This document shows positions 27,172 to 38,900 of a stretch of 64,000 nt of DNA, piece after piece. Position 1 is the first letter of the stretch. Every line of letters begins with the position of its first letter. The translations under genes and the position numbers were made by a program. The stretch comes from Marinomonas sp. SBI8L. GTDB taxonomy: Bacteria; Pseudomonadota; Gammaproteobacteria; Pseudomonadales; Marinomonadaceae. The stretch lies in contig NZ_JSEO01000006.1 in the NCBI RefSeq assembly GCF_001624705.1, forward strand, positions 244,315 to 308,314, in the 5' to 3' direction. The notes beneath the pieces are model-generated. The model did not search any database and was not told the origin of the DNA. It saw only the letters and a list, made by a program, of their open reading frames with translations.

Positions 27172-28887
27172 TTAAGCTGTTGCTGTTTTTTCAATTGGAG
27201 TGTGAAATAAAGAGTCCGTTTTGAGATCAAACGCACTAATACAACCTCGATCCAATCGATACACTTTATCAGCGGCATCAAAATAACGATCATCATGGCT
27301 AATAGCAATAATGGTTTTTCCTGCTGCTTTCAACTCAGGTAAAATTTCTCTGTAGAAAACATCTCGAAATACTGGATCCTGATCTGCTGCCCATTCATCC
27401 AGCAAGAGCACCTGTCTATCTTCCATATACATTAAGAGTAACGCCAAACGCTTACGTTGTCCCTGAGACAAAGAGGTCGTAGATAGCTTACCTTTCTCAA
27501 TACTCACCTTATGATCTATGGCTAAACGCTTTAAGTAGTAATCGACCCTTTCTTTAAAGTAATCATTATCATGGTTACCTGAATTTGCTTTATGTGAGCC
27601 ATCTAACACATCATCAAATAGAAAGAAGTTCGGGAAAATAGTCGAGAAACAGCTGCGATAATTGGCAACATTGCCAGAAGTAACTGGCTCTTGGTTAAAC
27701 TTAACAAGACCGTCTGTCGGCAAATACAAGCCCGTTAGTAACTTGGCTAATGTAGACTTACCACTACCATTACCTCCAACTAAAAAGATCAACTCTCCTC
27801 GATTTAGCTCTAAATTCGCTGGCCCCAAGGTAAATCCAGTTTCTTCTCCCTGACTTGGATATTGATAGCAAGCATTAACCAAGGTCAGAGACTCAAACTT
27901 AGCTTGTACGACAGGCTCCTCTACACCGCTTTCTTTTTCTACTTCTTTTTCTGTTTCTATATAAGCAGCATCAGCAAGCTTCAGTTTATCAATCGCTTTA
28001 AGGGCAACCGTTCCTCGAATTACTGAAGGAATCGCTTCAAGAATCATGGCGATGGGTGTACGTAAAAACATGGTTGTCAGTACATAACCAACCACCACAT
28101 CCTGTGTGATAGATGCCTGAGTCATGCCCAAGAAAAAGGCCAAACCAATCAAACCGAACACAAGTACTGTGGTCCAATTTAAGTTAATCGCCCACAATAG
28201 ATCCGCTTTAACAGCCGTATCCATTGCGCCTTTTGCCGCAGGTTCGAAGCGTTTATCAAATAAATGCTGACGCCTTGGTTGGCTTAAGCCCAATTCATTA
28301 CGACCCTCAATCACAGCCTCATATTGTTCAAAGAGACGTTCATCATAACGACGCACATCCGCCATCATGACCTTAGTACGCCCCACTAACTTAAAGTCAC
28401 CCCAGACTCCCAAGGCAACCAATACAAGGGTACAAAGAAACAATAAAGGCGAAAGCCAAGCCAAATAACTAATGCCTGCCAATAACAAAAGGCCATTGTA
28501 GAGTGAAATAGGTAATTGCTTGGTCGCATTAGCCACCATGGTGACATCTCGTGTTAGAACGTTATAGAGAGCGGGCCCTCCAAGCTGCTCCTGACGCTCT
28601 AATGAGGTATTTAGAATCCGCCTAACAAGTTGCAAGCGTAACTGATACACCATGCGGTGACCCAATCCGACTAATAAAGATTGAGACCAAACACCACTCA
28701 TAAACAAAATGGCGACCATAACAACATAAGCAATGACAGTATTTGTCAAAGATTCAAAGCCATGTTCCAAGGCATGATTCACACCACCAATAATCATGAC
28801 CCCTGCCACAGCACTTAAAGCACTGGCAACAATGGCCAATAACATAGTACGACGAGACTGTGCCAACAGCTGTTTAATCATCTCCAC
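27172..28887 (-). CDS. Cyclic-peptide/siderophore export ABC transporter (PvdE/SyrD type)
   Basis: A 571-residue half-transporter with the permease and ATPase fused: six N-terminal helices (about 15-300) and a nucleotide-binding domain with Walker A GGNGSGKST (about 377), signature SLSQGQRKRLALLL and Walker B LLLDEWAADQDP, a variant characteristic of the cyclic-peptide exporter subfamily (PvdE, SyrD). It would move the finished peptide across the inner membrane. The start may be the GTG at 28887 (AGGAG 8 bases upstream) or the ATG at 28881 (AAGG 5 bases upstream). It directly follows the last NRPS gene (27 bp). Confidence 0.9.
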   Translation of the reverse strand: MEMIKQLLAQSRRTMLLAIVASALSAVAGVMIIGGVNHALEHGFESLTNTVIAYVVMVAILFMSGVWSQSLLVGLGHRMVYQLRLQLVRRILNTSLERQEQLGGPALYNVLTRDVTMVANATKQLPISLYNGLLLLAGISYLAWLSPLLFLCTLVLVALGVWGDFKLVGRTKVMMADVRRYDERLFEQYEAVIEGRNELGLSQPRRQHLFDKRFEPAAKGAMDTAVKADLLWAINLNWTTVLVFGLIGLAFFLGMTQASITQDVVVGYVLTTMFLRTPIAMILEAIPSVIRGTVALKAIDKLKLADAAYIETEKEVEKESGVEEPVVQAKFESLTLVNACYQYPSQGEETGFTLGPANLELNRGELIFLVGGNGSGKSTLAKLLTGLYLPTDGLVKFNQEPVTSGNVANYRSCFSTIFPNFFLFDDVLDGSHKANSGNHDNDYFKERVDYYLKRLAIDHKVSIEKGKLSTTSLSQGQRKRLALLLMYMEDRQVLLLDEWAADQDPVFRDVFYREILPELKAAGKTIIAISHDDRYFDAADKVYRLDRGCISAFDLKTDSLFHTPIEKTATA

Positions 28888-28914
28888 CTTAAAACTCTCC
28901 TCTGTATACCAACA

Positions 28915-31900
28915 TTAGGCACTCTCTTTTTCTAAATCGTTAACAGGCTTAGTTAGCTGAATCTCATCAACTAATATCAGCAATTGCTGCGCCATTTCGT
29001 TTGAAAACAAAATACTAAAATGATCTGACAAGATATTGTTTCCTATGACTTTATCTGAAGTAAAGGCACACCATGCGTCTATTCCTGAGATATTATTATC
29101 ACTGCACCAAACCCAAAGCGGCACATTAACAACTGGAATAGCTTGTGCATAGAAGATTTTTTTCAGAACCCAGCGCTGCAACACAGTCTGATAAACCCAA
29201 TCCGTTGGTAACTCCTCTCCTAGTAACTGTTGAACATCAGGGTTATCAAGGGCTTCTTTAAGCACATGCTTATAATCAGCAGTAGCGGATGCTTTTGTTG
29301 TTAAATCATTAACTAAAAGATCGAGTTTTTTCGCATCATAATGCCCATTATGAATTGCGAGGTAGTGCTCTAAATCGGCTTTTATCTGTACAAGGTCATC
29401 ATCTTGATTATCTAAGGTTTGCAATGGGTCATAATCAATAATAGAAACAGCCTTAATATCAAACCCTTCTGCTTGTAACCTGTGGGTTAAAAGCATCATA
29501 TGACGAGCGGCTAAACTCCAACCTGCCAATACAATTTTTTCACCTTTTAGGGCCTTAAACTGCTGAACATAATCATCCATGAGGTTTTCAAAATCACTTT
29601 CCTCTGCACTTGATAACAGCTCAGGATTAGACAAGACACCGTAAATGTTGGCCTTGCCTGTTAAGTTTTCAAAAAGTGGCTCATAGTAGTTCACATGACC
29701 ACCATGGGAATGCATCACCACAATTGAAACGTCAGACTCTTCACTGCGACTTATTTCTACTAGGCGAGATTCAGAGGTCTTTTCATGACTTGATGCTTCA
29801 CTGATAAACTCAGCAAGTGCTTCAACACTTTGTTTACGAAACAGTAAATCTGTTGGGAACTCCTGAGCAAAAATTTGTCTCATACGAGCAACCACTTTAA
29901 TCGCAGCAAGGGAGTGACCACCAATATCAAAAAACTTATCTGTCACACTGATACTAGGTTGCTGCAAAATCTCTTGCCATAACTCGCAGAGTGTTTGCTC
30001 AATATCATTACGAGGTGCAACATAAGTACGAAGAGATTTTTGTCGCGCTTGCTCTAACAAATTGTGCCTATCCACTTTGCCATTCGCATTCAAAGGCAAG
30101 TATTTAACGCCAATTAACTGAGTCGGTACCATATAATCAGGCAGCTGTTCTGCCAACCAAGCTTTAAGGCTCTCTTCATCTAGAACTCCGCCCACATAAG
30201 GTACAGCAAAGGCGACTAAATGCGCTTGATCCTCCTCTCCTTGTAGTAATACTGAGCTGTGCTGGACAGTTTGATGAGATGCTAGAAGTGATTCAATTTC
30301 TTCCAACTCCAAACGAAATCCCCGAATTTTAACCTGCTGATCCGCTCTACCAAGAATATCAATACTGCCATCTGCGCGACGCATGGCAAGATCACCCGAT
30401 TGATAAAAACGTCCACCAGCAACAAAGGGGTTTGGAAGATAACGGTCCGAAGTAAGGTCAGAGGCATTCAAATAACCTCGACTTAGGTTAGACCCAGCAA
30501 TATACAGCTCACCAACTTGTCCAGATATCACAGGGGTCATTGACTGATCTAAAAGGTAAACTTGCGTATCACCCATAACCCCCCCAAGAGCAGCATCACC
30601 CGTATCTAAATCAACTTCATTCCACAATACCCCTACTGTCGTTTCGGTCGGGCCATAGTGGTTAAACAGCTTGCAGCTCATTAATTCATCATCTTGATAC
30701 GTTTTTAATTGTGACAAAAGGCCATCACTGATTCGCTCACCACCTAGTACTAAAACTTGTTTAGGTAATAAAACACTCGCATCAGAACCACTCAATAACG
30801 CTGATAGATGAGAAGGGACAATTTTCAGACAATCAAGTGGAGACTGTTCATAATACTTGGCCAAAGCGGTAGCGTCGGTACTTTCTTCACGCCCAATAAG
30901 ATGCACACATCCACCCTGTAACCAAGCAGGAAACAACATGGTATTGCCTAAATCCGCCATCAAAGAAGAAACAAGACCATAGTGCCCTTCTTTAGGTAGC
31001 TCTAATGCCCTAATCGCAGATTGACTATAGTGAAGAATATTTTCATGGGTGACTTGAACGCCTTTTGGCTTCCCTGTTGAACCAGAGGTATATAACAAAT
31101 AGGCAAGATTACTGGGTTTTAGATTCGCTAAAGTAAGCGACAATATATCAGTGAGTGCGACAGTCTCTTCATAAGGTATTTCTGTAACAAGCTGAGACCA
31201 AGCCATCACTTCACTTTCATGCCCTTCTTTGAGTAAGACATCAGCAGAGGCTTTAACTGCCTGATCTAAATTGCTCTGAGCTACATCAGATGTGACAATC
31301 ACAACGGCTTTAGCATCGTTCAAAATACTTTCGATACGTGCCTTAGCTAACTCAGGATCAATCGGCAAATACGCAGCGCCTGATTTCAACACAGCTAACA
31401 TAGCAAGAACCAGCTCAGCGCTACGAGGCAAGCACAAGGCGACAACTGTTTCTGTTTTTACTCCCACTCTTACTAAATTCGTTGCAACAAGATCACTTTG
31501 GCGATCTAAATCTGCATAACTTAATAAGCTATCCCCCTCTCTTAACGCTGGCGCATCTGGATTATGTGAGGCATGTTGACGGATGCTCTCAACTAAACCT
31601 AATGTCAGGTCATGTGCTTTATTATCAACATCATGTACATAAGAGCTAACAAGTGCGTTTTGCTCACTCTCAAGTAATGCGTTCAAGCAACCCAAAGGCT
31701 CATTTGGCGCACTCAAAGCTTGCTCCAGCATGACAGGTAATCTTTCTACTAAACGAACCATAGATAAGGCGCTGTATTTGCTCTCATCATACGTCAGAAT
31801 CCATTCACCAGCCCCACTTTCTGTGGCAACAAGCTGTAGTTGTAATGCATCCCCTTTAGGCAGGTACGCGCTAGTTTCAAGATTCCCAAGGCTAGCTTGC

Positions 31901-32982
31901 GTCACAAATTGAAAATTCACTGAATAGGCATTAACGATAGTCTCAGACACCTGTTGCACATATTCTTGATATTCAGCCTGCTCATCTAATAAAGGCTGAA
32001 AGCCCATGAGTGCTTTTTCCAAGCTCATTGCAGAGATATCGTAGAAAGGCACAGGCAGTCTCTGCTGCACCAAGCCAAAGCAATCGTCTAGCTCTTCATA
32101 ATCGTCTCGACAATCATGATAATGACTAAGTTGGAATTGCTCTCGACCACTGACTCTTTGCAATAATGCGGCCCAAGTGATTAACCCAATTGTTTGAGGT
32201 TCAACCTCCATTGTCTCAGCTTTTTGCGCTAGAAGATCTTGCATTTCCCGGGAGAAAGGCACTCGCACACTTGCTGCTTTGCTTTCTGTTTTTCCTTCAA
32301 CGCTTTTCTCTAGATTTCTGTCAAAACTGGCTAGACGTTCGTTCAGCTCAATACCAGGCAGATCCTGCCACTGAAAGCCTTTCCAGAAAGACACGGCATC
32401 CGCCGCATCTTCATCTTCTTGTAGTTCATTAATCCAGTTTGCATAATCTAAATACTGCATTTCTGGCTCAATATCCGCTTCACGATCACCTATTAGCACT
32501 TCACGAATACGCGCTGCCGTCCCTTCATCCAGCACAAGTTCTGAACCAATGAGAAGTAATCTATTTTGGCTATCTTCCCATTCTGAAGTTTGCACAAACC
32601 AAGCCAATAAATGCGGTTTCTCTGCTGCAAAAGCTTGCTCAGCTTTCACTTCGAGTTGTACTGTTTTGTCAGCCGATGCGCTCTTGTTAATGTCACCATT
32701 AATAATGCCATTATTAACATCATCATTTTGAACAAGAGACCAATTTACACGCGCCGCCTGAACCTGTTGACGCAAGACATTGAAACCCTCAGGTATACTA
32801 AAATCTGTCGTTAAAGCTTGCTGGTGTTCCACCAAGATACGAAGACGTGATTCAACCTCATCTGCGACAGCATCCCCAAGATTTAACCAGAAGCGTCTAT
32901 ATTTTGGCGACTCATCACCCTTCACTATAAGACTTTGTTGGTAAGTAAGTGCGACACCCGCTTGATTATTGTCGTAGCTCAT
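28915..32982 (-). CDS. NRPS 4: interface-like domain - A(Asp) - T - TE (release module)
   Basis: A 1355-residue protein. Residues about 1-440 are condensation-like but the catalytic motif reads SELVLDE (about 146-152) instead of HHxxxDG, so peptide-bond formation is not expected; this fits the interface domain of beta-hydroxyaspartate NRPS. The A domain follows (about 470-970; TSGSTGKPKG about 630) with hand-read code DLTKVGHVGK, one residue from the Asp code. The T domain has FFDIGGHSL (about 1018). The TE has nucleophile GWSLA (Ser about 1155), Asp in IDYDPLQ and His in LSDHFS. Its start overlaps the end of NRPS 3 by 4 bases. It should load the last Asp, present it to the hydroxylase and release the peptide, perhaps by cyclisation. 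Confidence 0.9.
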   Translation of the reverse strand: MSYDNNQAGVALTYQQSLIVKGDESPKYRRFWLNLGDAVADEVESRLRILVEHQQALTTDFSIPEGFNVLRQQVQAARVNWSLVQNDDVNNGIINGDINKSASADKTVQLEVKAEQAFAAEKPHLLAWFVQTSEWEDSQNRLLLIGSELVLDEGTAARIREVLIGDREADIEPEMQYLDYANWINELQEDEDAADAVSFWKGFQWQDLPGIELNERLASFDRNLEKSVEGKTESKAASVRVPFSREMQDLLAQKAETMEVEPQTIGLITWAALLQRVSGREQFQLSHYHDCRDDYEELDDCFGLVQQRLPVPFYDISAMSLEKALMGFQPLLDEQAEYQEYVQQVSETIVNAYSVNFQFVTQASLGNLETSAYLPKGDALQLQLVATESGAGEWILTYDESKYSALSMVRLVERLPVMLEQALSAPNEPLGCLNALLESEQNALVSSYVHDVDNKAHDLTLGLVESIRQHASHNPDAPALREGDSLLSYADLDRQSDLVATNLVRVGVKTETVVALCLPRSAELVLAMLAVLKSGAAYLPIDPELAKARIESILNDAKAVVIVTSDVAQSNLDQAVKASADVLLKEGHESEVMAWSQLVTEIPYEETVALTDILSLTLANLKPSNLAYLLYTSGSTGKPKGVQVTHENILHYSQSAIRALELPKEGHYGLVSSLMADLGNTMLFPAWLQGGCVHLIGREESTDATALAKYYEQSPLDCLKIVPSHLSALLSGSDASVLLPKQVLVLGGERISDGLLSQLKTYQDDELMSCKLFNHYGPTETTVGVLWNEVDLDTGDAALGGVMGDTQVYLLDQSMTPVISGQVGELYIAGSNLSRGYLNASDLTSDRYLPNPFVAGGRFYQSGDLAMRRADGSIDILGRADQQVKIRGFRLELEEIESLLASHQTVQHSSVLLQGEEDQAHLVAFAVPYVGGVLDEESLKAWLAEQLPDYMVPTQLIGVKYLPLNANGKVDRHNLLEQARQKSLRTYVAPRNDIEQTLCELWQEILQQPSISVTDKFFDIGGHSLAAIKVVARMRQIFAQEFPTDLLFRKQSVEALAEFISEASSHEKTSESRLVEISRSEESDVSIVVMHSHGGHVNYYEPLFENLTGKANIYGVLSNPELLSSAEESDFENLMDDYVQQFKALKGEKIVLAGWSLAARHMMLLTHRLQAEGFDIKAVSIIDYDPLQTLDNQDDDLVQIKADLEHYLAIHNGHYDAKKLDLLVNDLTTKASATADYKHVLKEALDNPDVQQLLGEELPTDWVYQTVLQRWVLKKIFYAQAIPVVNVPLWVWCSDNNISGIDAWCAFTSDKVIGNNILSDHFSILFSNEMAQQLLILVDEIQLTKPVNDLEKESA

Positions 32983-35900
32983 AATGCTTCTTCCTTAATC
33001 TGAGTTTGGGCCTCAGCATTTACCTTTTCTTCTAGCTGCTCTCTATGGTAAATATCCCCCATAGCAACGGCCATTTTACGTGTCCCTTCAAACGGGTCTC
33101 TAGCATGAGCTGCCAACATATTATCCAACATAACAACATCACCATGACGCCAATCGAAACGCACCGCATTGGCTTCGTATAACTCGCTAATTAAATCAAC
33201 GGTTGCTTGCTCTAATGGTTCACCATCTCCGTAATAAACATTGCGAGGTAAACCTTCTTCTCCTGCAACAGACAAGAAATGCTCACGAATATCGGCCTCC
33301 AAGAAGCTATAATGGTGCAACTGTATTTGATTAAAAAAGCTCATTTCACCCGTCACAGGATGGCTGATCACAGCAGGACATACCTGACTAATACGTAAAG
33401 TATCTTCTCCATACCATTCAAATTCGATATTGCCCTCACGACAAATAGCTTCAACCTGAGCGCGATCTTCTGTCTTAAAGAAATGCTGCCAACTCACATC
33501 CAAGCCACTAAAATTACGGACATATTTAAGCTGTTTTTCTTGAAGCTTCTTACGCACAGCTTCTGGTAATTTTTGGTATAGGGCACGGCAATCCACAATC
33601 GGCGTACAACCGCCTGATTCAGCCGCAATCTCACAGTAGAACCATTGTCGACGAGGCCACTTATGCTGATGAGAACTTTCGTTATGGAACATGATCATTT
33701 GATCATTTGGATAAGGTGTCGACTGATAGATTTTCTCACCCACTTCTTTCTTTGGAAGATCCCCGTATTGTCCAAATAACTCTGGGTAAATCCCCTCGCA
33801 GAAACGCTCAAACTCAACGGGTGTTGGCAAATTGAAGCCACGGAATACGATACCACCATGCACTTCTAACCATTCCATAATCAGAGCTTGGTTAGCTTGT
33901 GCCCATACATTAGGATCAAGACCTTTTTCATTGCACTCCACTAACAAAGGAAAAGGTGCGTCATCATTTAAGGGGCGAGTACTCACAAGAGGCACTTTCA
34001 CCGCTGGCGCCGCTTTGGTTTTTTTCATTTTACTAAGCTTGTTTAGCTTACGTTTTGTTGGAGATTTTGTGTCCATATTAGGGTTACCATCTGCATTTTT
34101 TGTTAAAGCACTTCGTTTTAAAGACAGAAGAGGCACATTGATGTTTTTGACAATATTCTCAAGCAAGGCGAGTAAATCACGGCCTAAACGCTCCATTGTC
34201 GACGCGTCGAAAAGTGACGTTCGATACACCCAGCGTAATGCCAGCTGCTCTCCCTTAGTCGTCGCTTCTTCACTGGCAAACAAAGCCATATCAAATTTAG
34301 AATGCTGTTGAACATTCATTCTTGGTGTGACTTGTAAATCACCTAAATCCTGTCGTGCATTAGGTGTATTTTGCATCACTAACAGCGCTTGTATTAGTGG
34401 GTGACTTCCCTGTATACGGGCAGGCTGTACCGCTTCAACAACACGATCAAATGGAATATCTTGATAGCTAAAACCTTCAAGGCAAACTTGACGAACCTGC
34501 TGTAGGTAATCTTCGAAAGATTGCATTGAATTAGGCTTCATACGCAGTGCGATTAGGTTGACGAAGAAGCCAATAATGTTCTCCGTATCGCCATGATCAC
34601 GGTTGGCAACATCTGTTCCCATTACGATATCCTGTGATCCTGTTTCTAGATGCAGTTGCGCCGTATAAGCGGCCATCAGCAGCATAAACAAGGAGCAACC
34701 TTGCTCATTCGCTAACTGATTAAGCGATGCGGTTAATGCCTCAGGAATAAGCAAATCTACCGCGCCCCCCTGGTCTCCAGCGGTTGCAGTACGAGAGCGG
34801 TCTAAAGGTAGCGCCAATTGCTCTGGCATCCCCGTCAGGTGGCGACGCCAGTAGCCTAGTCCAGCTTCTTGTTTGGCACTGACCTCTTCGCTGCCTTGCC
34901 AAGCGGCGTAATCCAAATATTGAACAGGCAAGCTTGCTAAAGCCACACTTTGGCCCTGAATAGCTTGCTGATAAGCCTCAATTAGACCATTAATCAGCAA
35001 AGCCATTGACCAACCGTCTGAGGCAATATGATGCTGCACCAGCTGTACTAACCAACGGCTTTCACTTAGTTTGTAGAGTACAAGTCGTAAAGGGCTTTCA
35101 GCAGTTAAATCAAATGGCGTATTTGATGCTTCAAGGATCAAATCACCCACTATCACTTCACGTTGAACAGGACCTTCAGCAGTCAGGTCAACAACAGAAA
35201 AAGCAGGTGTTAAATCAGAATCAACACGCTGATACCCTTCGCCATTGGCATCCGCATGGTAGGTAACGCGTAAAATTTCGTGGCGCTCTGCAACAGCATA
35301 AAGCGCTGCTTGAATTGCATCCGTATTCAGTCCATTAGTTACTGTTTTTCCTAGTTCGGCTTCTGACTTACCTTGCGGTTTGTCGTCTAATTGAAGCGCC
35401 AGCTCGACCACACTACTCATATTGAAGCTTGCATCATTTTTCTTCAGTTGTTGCATAAACCAAAGGCGACGCTGTGCATCTGATAATGGCATCTTTTCTT
35501 GACGTTGTATTAATGGGATAGACTGATCAGAAACATGATGCGAAAGCAAAGACAGGTGCTTTGCTAACTCGCTCAAAATAGGTGTTTCAAACAAAGTCTT
35601 CAGCGATACGTCATAACCTTGAGCACGTAAACGAGAACGCACCTGTGCAGCCATCAGTGAATGACCACCAAGATTGAAAAAGTGATCTTGCTTATTTACT
35701 GCCTCTAAGTTCAGTAACGCCGTCCAAATATCACTGACAATGACTTCGTATTGGGTCAAAACTTGCTCAGCTTGATCATTTAACGCTTTCTCACTTACCT
35801 CATTTAAACCAAACTGGCTTGTGGCAGAAAGCTCACGTTTCGAGAGTGCATTCCTATCCACTTTGCCACTGGCATTTAACGGCAAAGACGATAGCCATTC

Positions 35901-38900
35901 ATAGCCTTGTGGCAACATGTACTCTGGCAAAATTAAGGCTAAATCCGCTTGTAGTTTCTTGATGGTTTCTGAGGACTCAACAGCTGAATGAGAATCCGAC
36001 TCTGAGCTAGGCTCTGAAGTAGGCACGGCAACACACCAAGCAATCAGTCTTTCTTTTTCAATGGTAACGGCAGCTTGTTTAATATTTGGATTAGTTAAAA
36101 GTGCGGCCTCAATATCACCCAGCTCAATTCTAAATCCTCTTAACTTCACCTGCTGATCCACTCGTCCAACAAAGTACAAGGTGCCATCTGCCAAGTATTT
36201 AACCAGATCACCAGTGCGATACAAGCGACCACCATCACCAAATGGATTTGGTAAAAAGCGTTCTGCGGTTAAATCCGCTTGCCCTTGATAACCACGAGCA
36301 ACGCCTTCCCCTGCAATATACAACTCACCAATGACACCCTGTGGAACAGGTTGTAATTGCGCATCCAGTACATGCAAATCATTATTCAACAAAGGTGCGC
36401 CAATGGGTGTCAGTGGCAAAGATGTATCTTGTACCAAGTAAGAGGATGACCAAACTGTCGTTTCTGTTGGTCCATAGACATTAATCAAATCTCGACATTG
36501 ACGTTTTAGCTTGCTTGCCAACTCACTGTCTAATGCCTCACCACCCGCGAGCGCCACGACATTAGATAATGCATCATCCGACACCTCATCTAACAAGCGC
36601 CAACCAGACGGCGTTGCCTGTATCAAATCAATATCATGCTCTATTATTAAGCGACCAATTTGCTCCCCATCACGACGCGCGTCCTCATCAGCCAAAATAA
36701 CAGCGGCCCCATTGGCAAGCGGTAAGAAAAGCTCTAGTCCTGCAATATCAAAGGTAATTGTGGTGAGTGCCAATACTTTCTTGAAAGGCGGTAAAACACG
36801 CTCCATCGCTCGCAAAAAGTTCGCAAATTGACGACGCTCAAGCTGCACTCCTTTTGGCACACCAGTCGAACCCGATGTATATAGGGTGTAAGCAAGAGAC
36901 TGCTCCGGCACGACTAGCTCGGTATTAAGATTAGATTGTGTCGATAATTCTTCAGTGAGAGCATCCAAACTAATCGGAGTTAAACTCTCAACGTCTAAGG
37001 CTTCGAATGTCTGAATCGTGGTGCTGTCACATAAACAAAGTGTTGCACCCGAACGCTCAGCTATCATAGATAAACGTGCTTTTGGTTGAGCTGGATCGAG
37101 TGGCACATAGGCTGCACCGGCTTTTTGAATAGCTAAAAGAGCCACTAAAAGCTGACTATTTCTTGGCAAGCAAAGTGCGACTAAAGGTTCAGATAAGGGC
37201 TCAGATAAGCCATTTTTTCTCACACCTTGCCCTATTAGCCAATGGGCTAAACGATTTGCCTCATGGTTTAACTCACGATAAGACAGTTCTCTATCACAAG
37301 CCTGTAAGGCTAATGCATCTGGCGTCTCTTCAACTTGGACTTCAAAACGTTGAATGAAAGCATCTTGCGAGTTTACTGAGTAAACAGCACCTTGCGCTTG
37401 GCCTTGTGCCATAGAAGGCAGTTGTAATTCATGTAGCGCTTTTCTCACAGCTCCATCAACACCCACCATTTGAGAGATAACAGCTTGATAGTCTTCAAAA
37501 ATCTGTGCCACTGTCGCTTCAGAAAATACATCTCGATTGTATTCAAGCTGAACCCCAAGACTGCCTTGGCGGAACAGATTCAAACTCAGCTCGCTTTTAC
37601 TGCTGATATGCGTTTGCTCTATGGCTTCGATGGCTAAACCAGGTAAAGCAAGCTTTCTTTGCCCTTTTGTATCCACTTGATAATTAAAAAGTGTTTGGAA
37701 CAATGCAGGTCGCGCCATATTACGTTCTGGCTGCATAATCTCAAGTAAGCGCTCTAACGGAATCGATTCGTTAAGGTCTTCCATGGTGCGAGTCGCTGTC
37801 GCAACTAACCACTCATCTAATGGCAAACTGGCATCAATTTGACTGCGACACACCATGGTATTGATAAAAACACCGACCATATTCTGAGTCTGTGAATCAT
37901 CTCGGCCAGAAACAGGCACACCAACGGCAAAATCATCTTGACCACTATAACGCCATAACAAAAGCTTCCATGCGGCAAACAATAATTGGAATGGGGTAAC
38001 GTTTAAGTCTTGCGCTTTCTGATCTAATTGGGCGATTAACTCAGTCGGTATAACACCTTCTACTCGGGCACCATTATCTGTTTGCACTTCTGGATAAGCA
38101 TAATCTGTCGCCAATGAAATCGTTTGCGGCATTTCTGTTAAACGTTCAAGCCAGTAAGACTCAACGTCAGAGGTTTGTTCTGCTTGTTTGGAACCAACCC
38201 AATCAATATAGGTAGTGCCTTCTGATTGACTAGACTCAAGCAGCTCAACTGAATGACCTGCAAGGCTTTGCGAGTAAAAAGCGAGGAACTCTTGTACTAA
38301 CAAGCCCATTGACCAACCATCTGTCGCAATATGATGAATATTGATCAAAAGCTGATACTCAGGAAGAGAATCAGTACCCGGCAAGCAAAAGACATCCAAG
38401 GACCATAATAAGCCCGCTTCTAAATCAAATACGCGATTTTCCTTCTCTTCAACCAAGTTATCCAAACTAGCGTAAGACACTTGATGACAGGTAAAAGGAG
38501 AATCAACTTGATTCATTACTTGCTCAATTGGCAGTACCTGCTGCACAACTTGATCATCTTGACTGATAAAGCTTGTACGTAGAATGTCATGCTTATTCAT
38601 AATGGCATGACAGGCGACTTCTAGCGCTTTAAGGTCCAGCTCACCCTTGATAGACAAGCGTTGCATTACATTCCAAGCACTGCTGTCTGGCGCAATTTGC
38701 TGCATAAACCAGATACGTTTTTGCGCATCTGATAAAGGCTGAGGTTGGTTTCTATCAACTCGTTTAAACGAAGTTTGCTGCAAAGAAGAAGCCTTTTGGC
38801 TCTTATCTACTTGGTTCTTATCTATTGAAGCAATAGCAGCGTCTTTGGCAGTTTCACCCTTATCAGAAGCAGCGTCAGACAATACATTAGCCAAAGCCAT

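Noticed and set aside
33832-34311. 159-codon plus-strand frame inside NRPS 3
   Set aside because: It is antisense to the C3/linker region, its composition is that of a shadow frame, and no family is seen.
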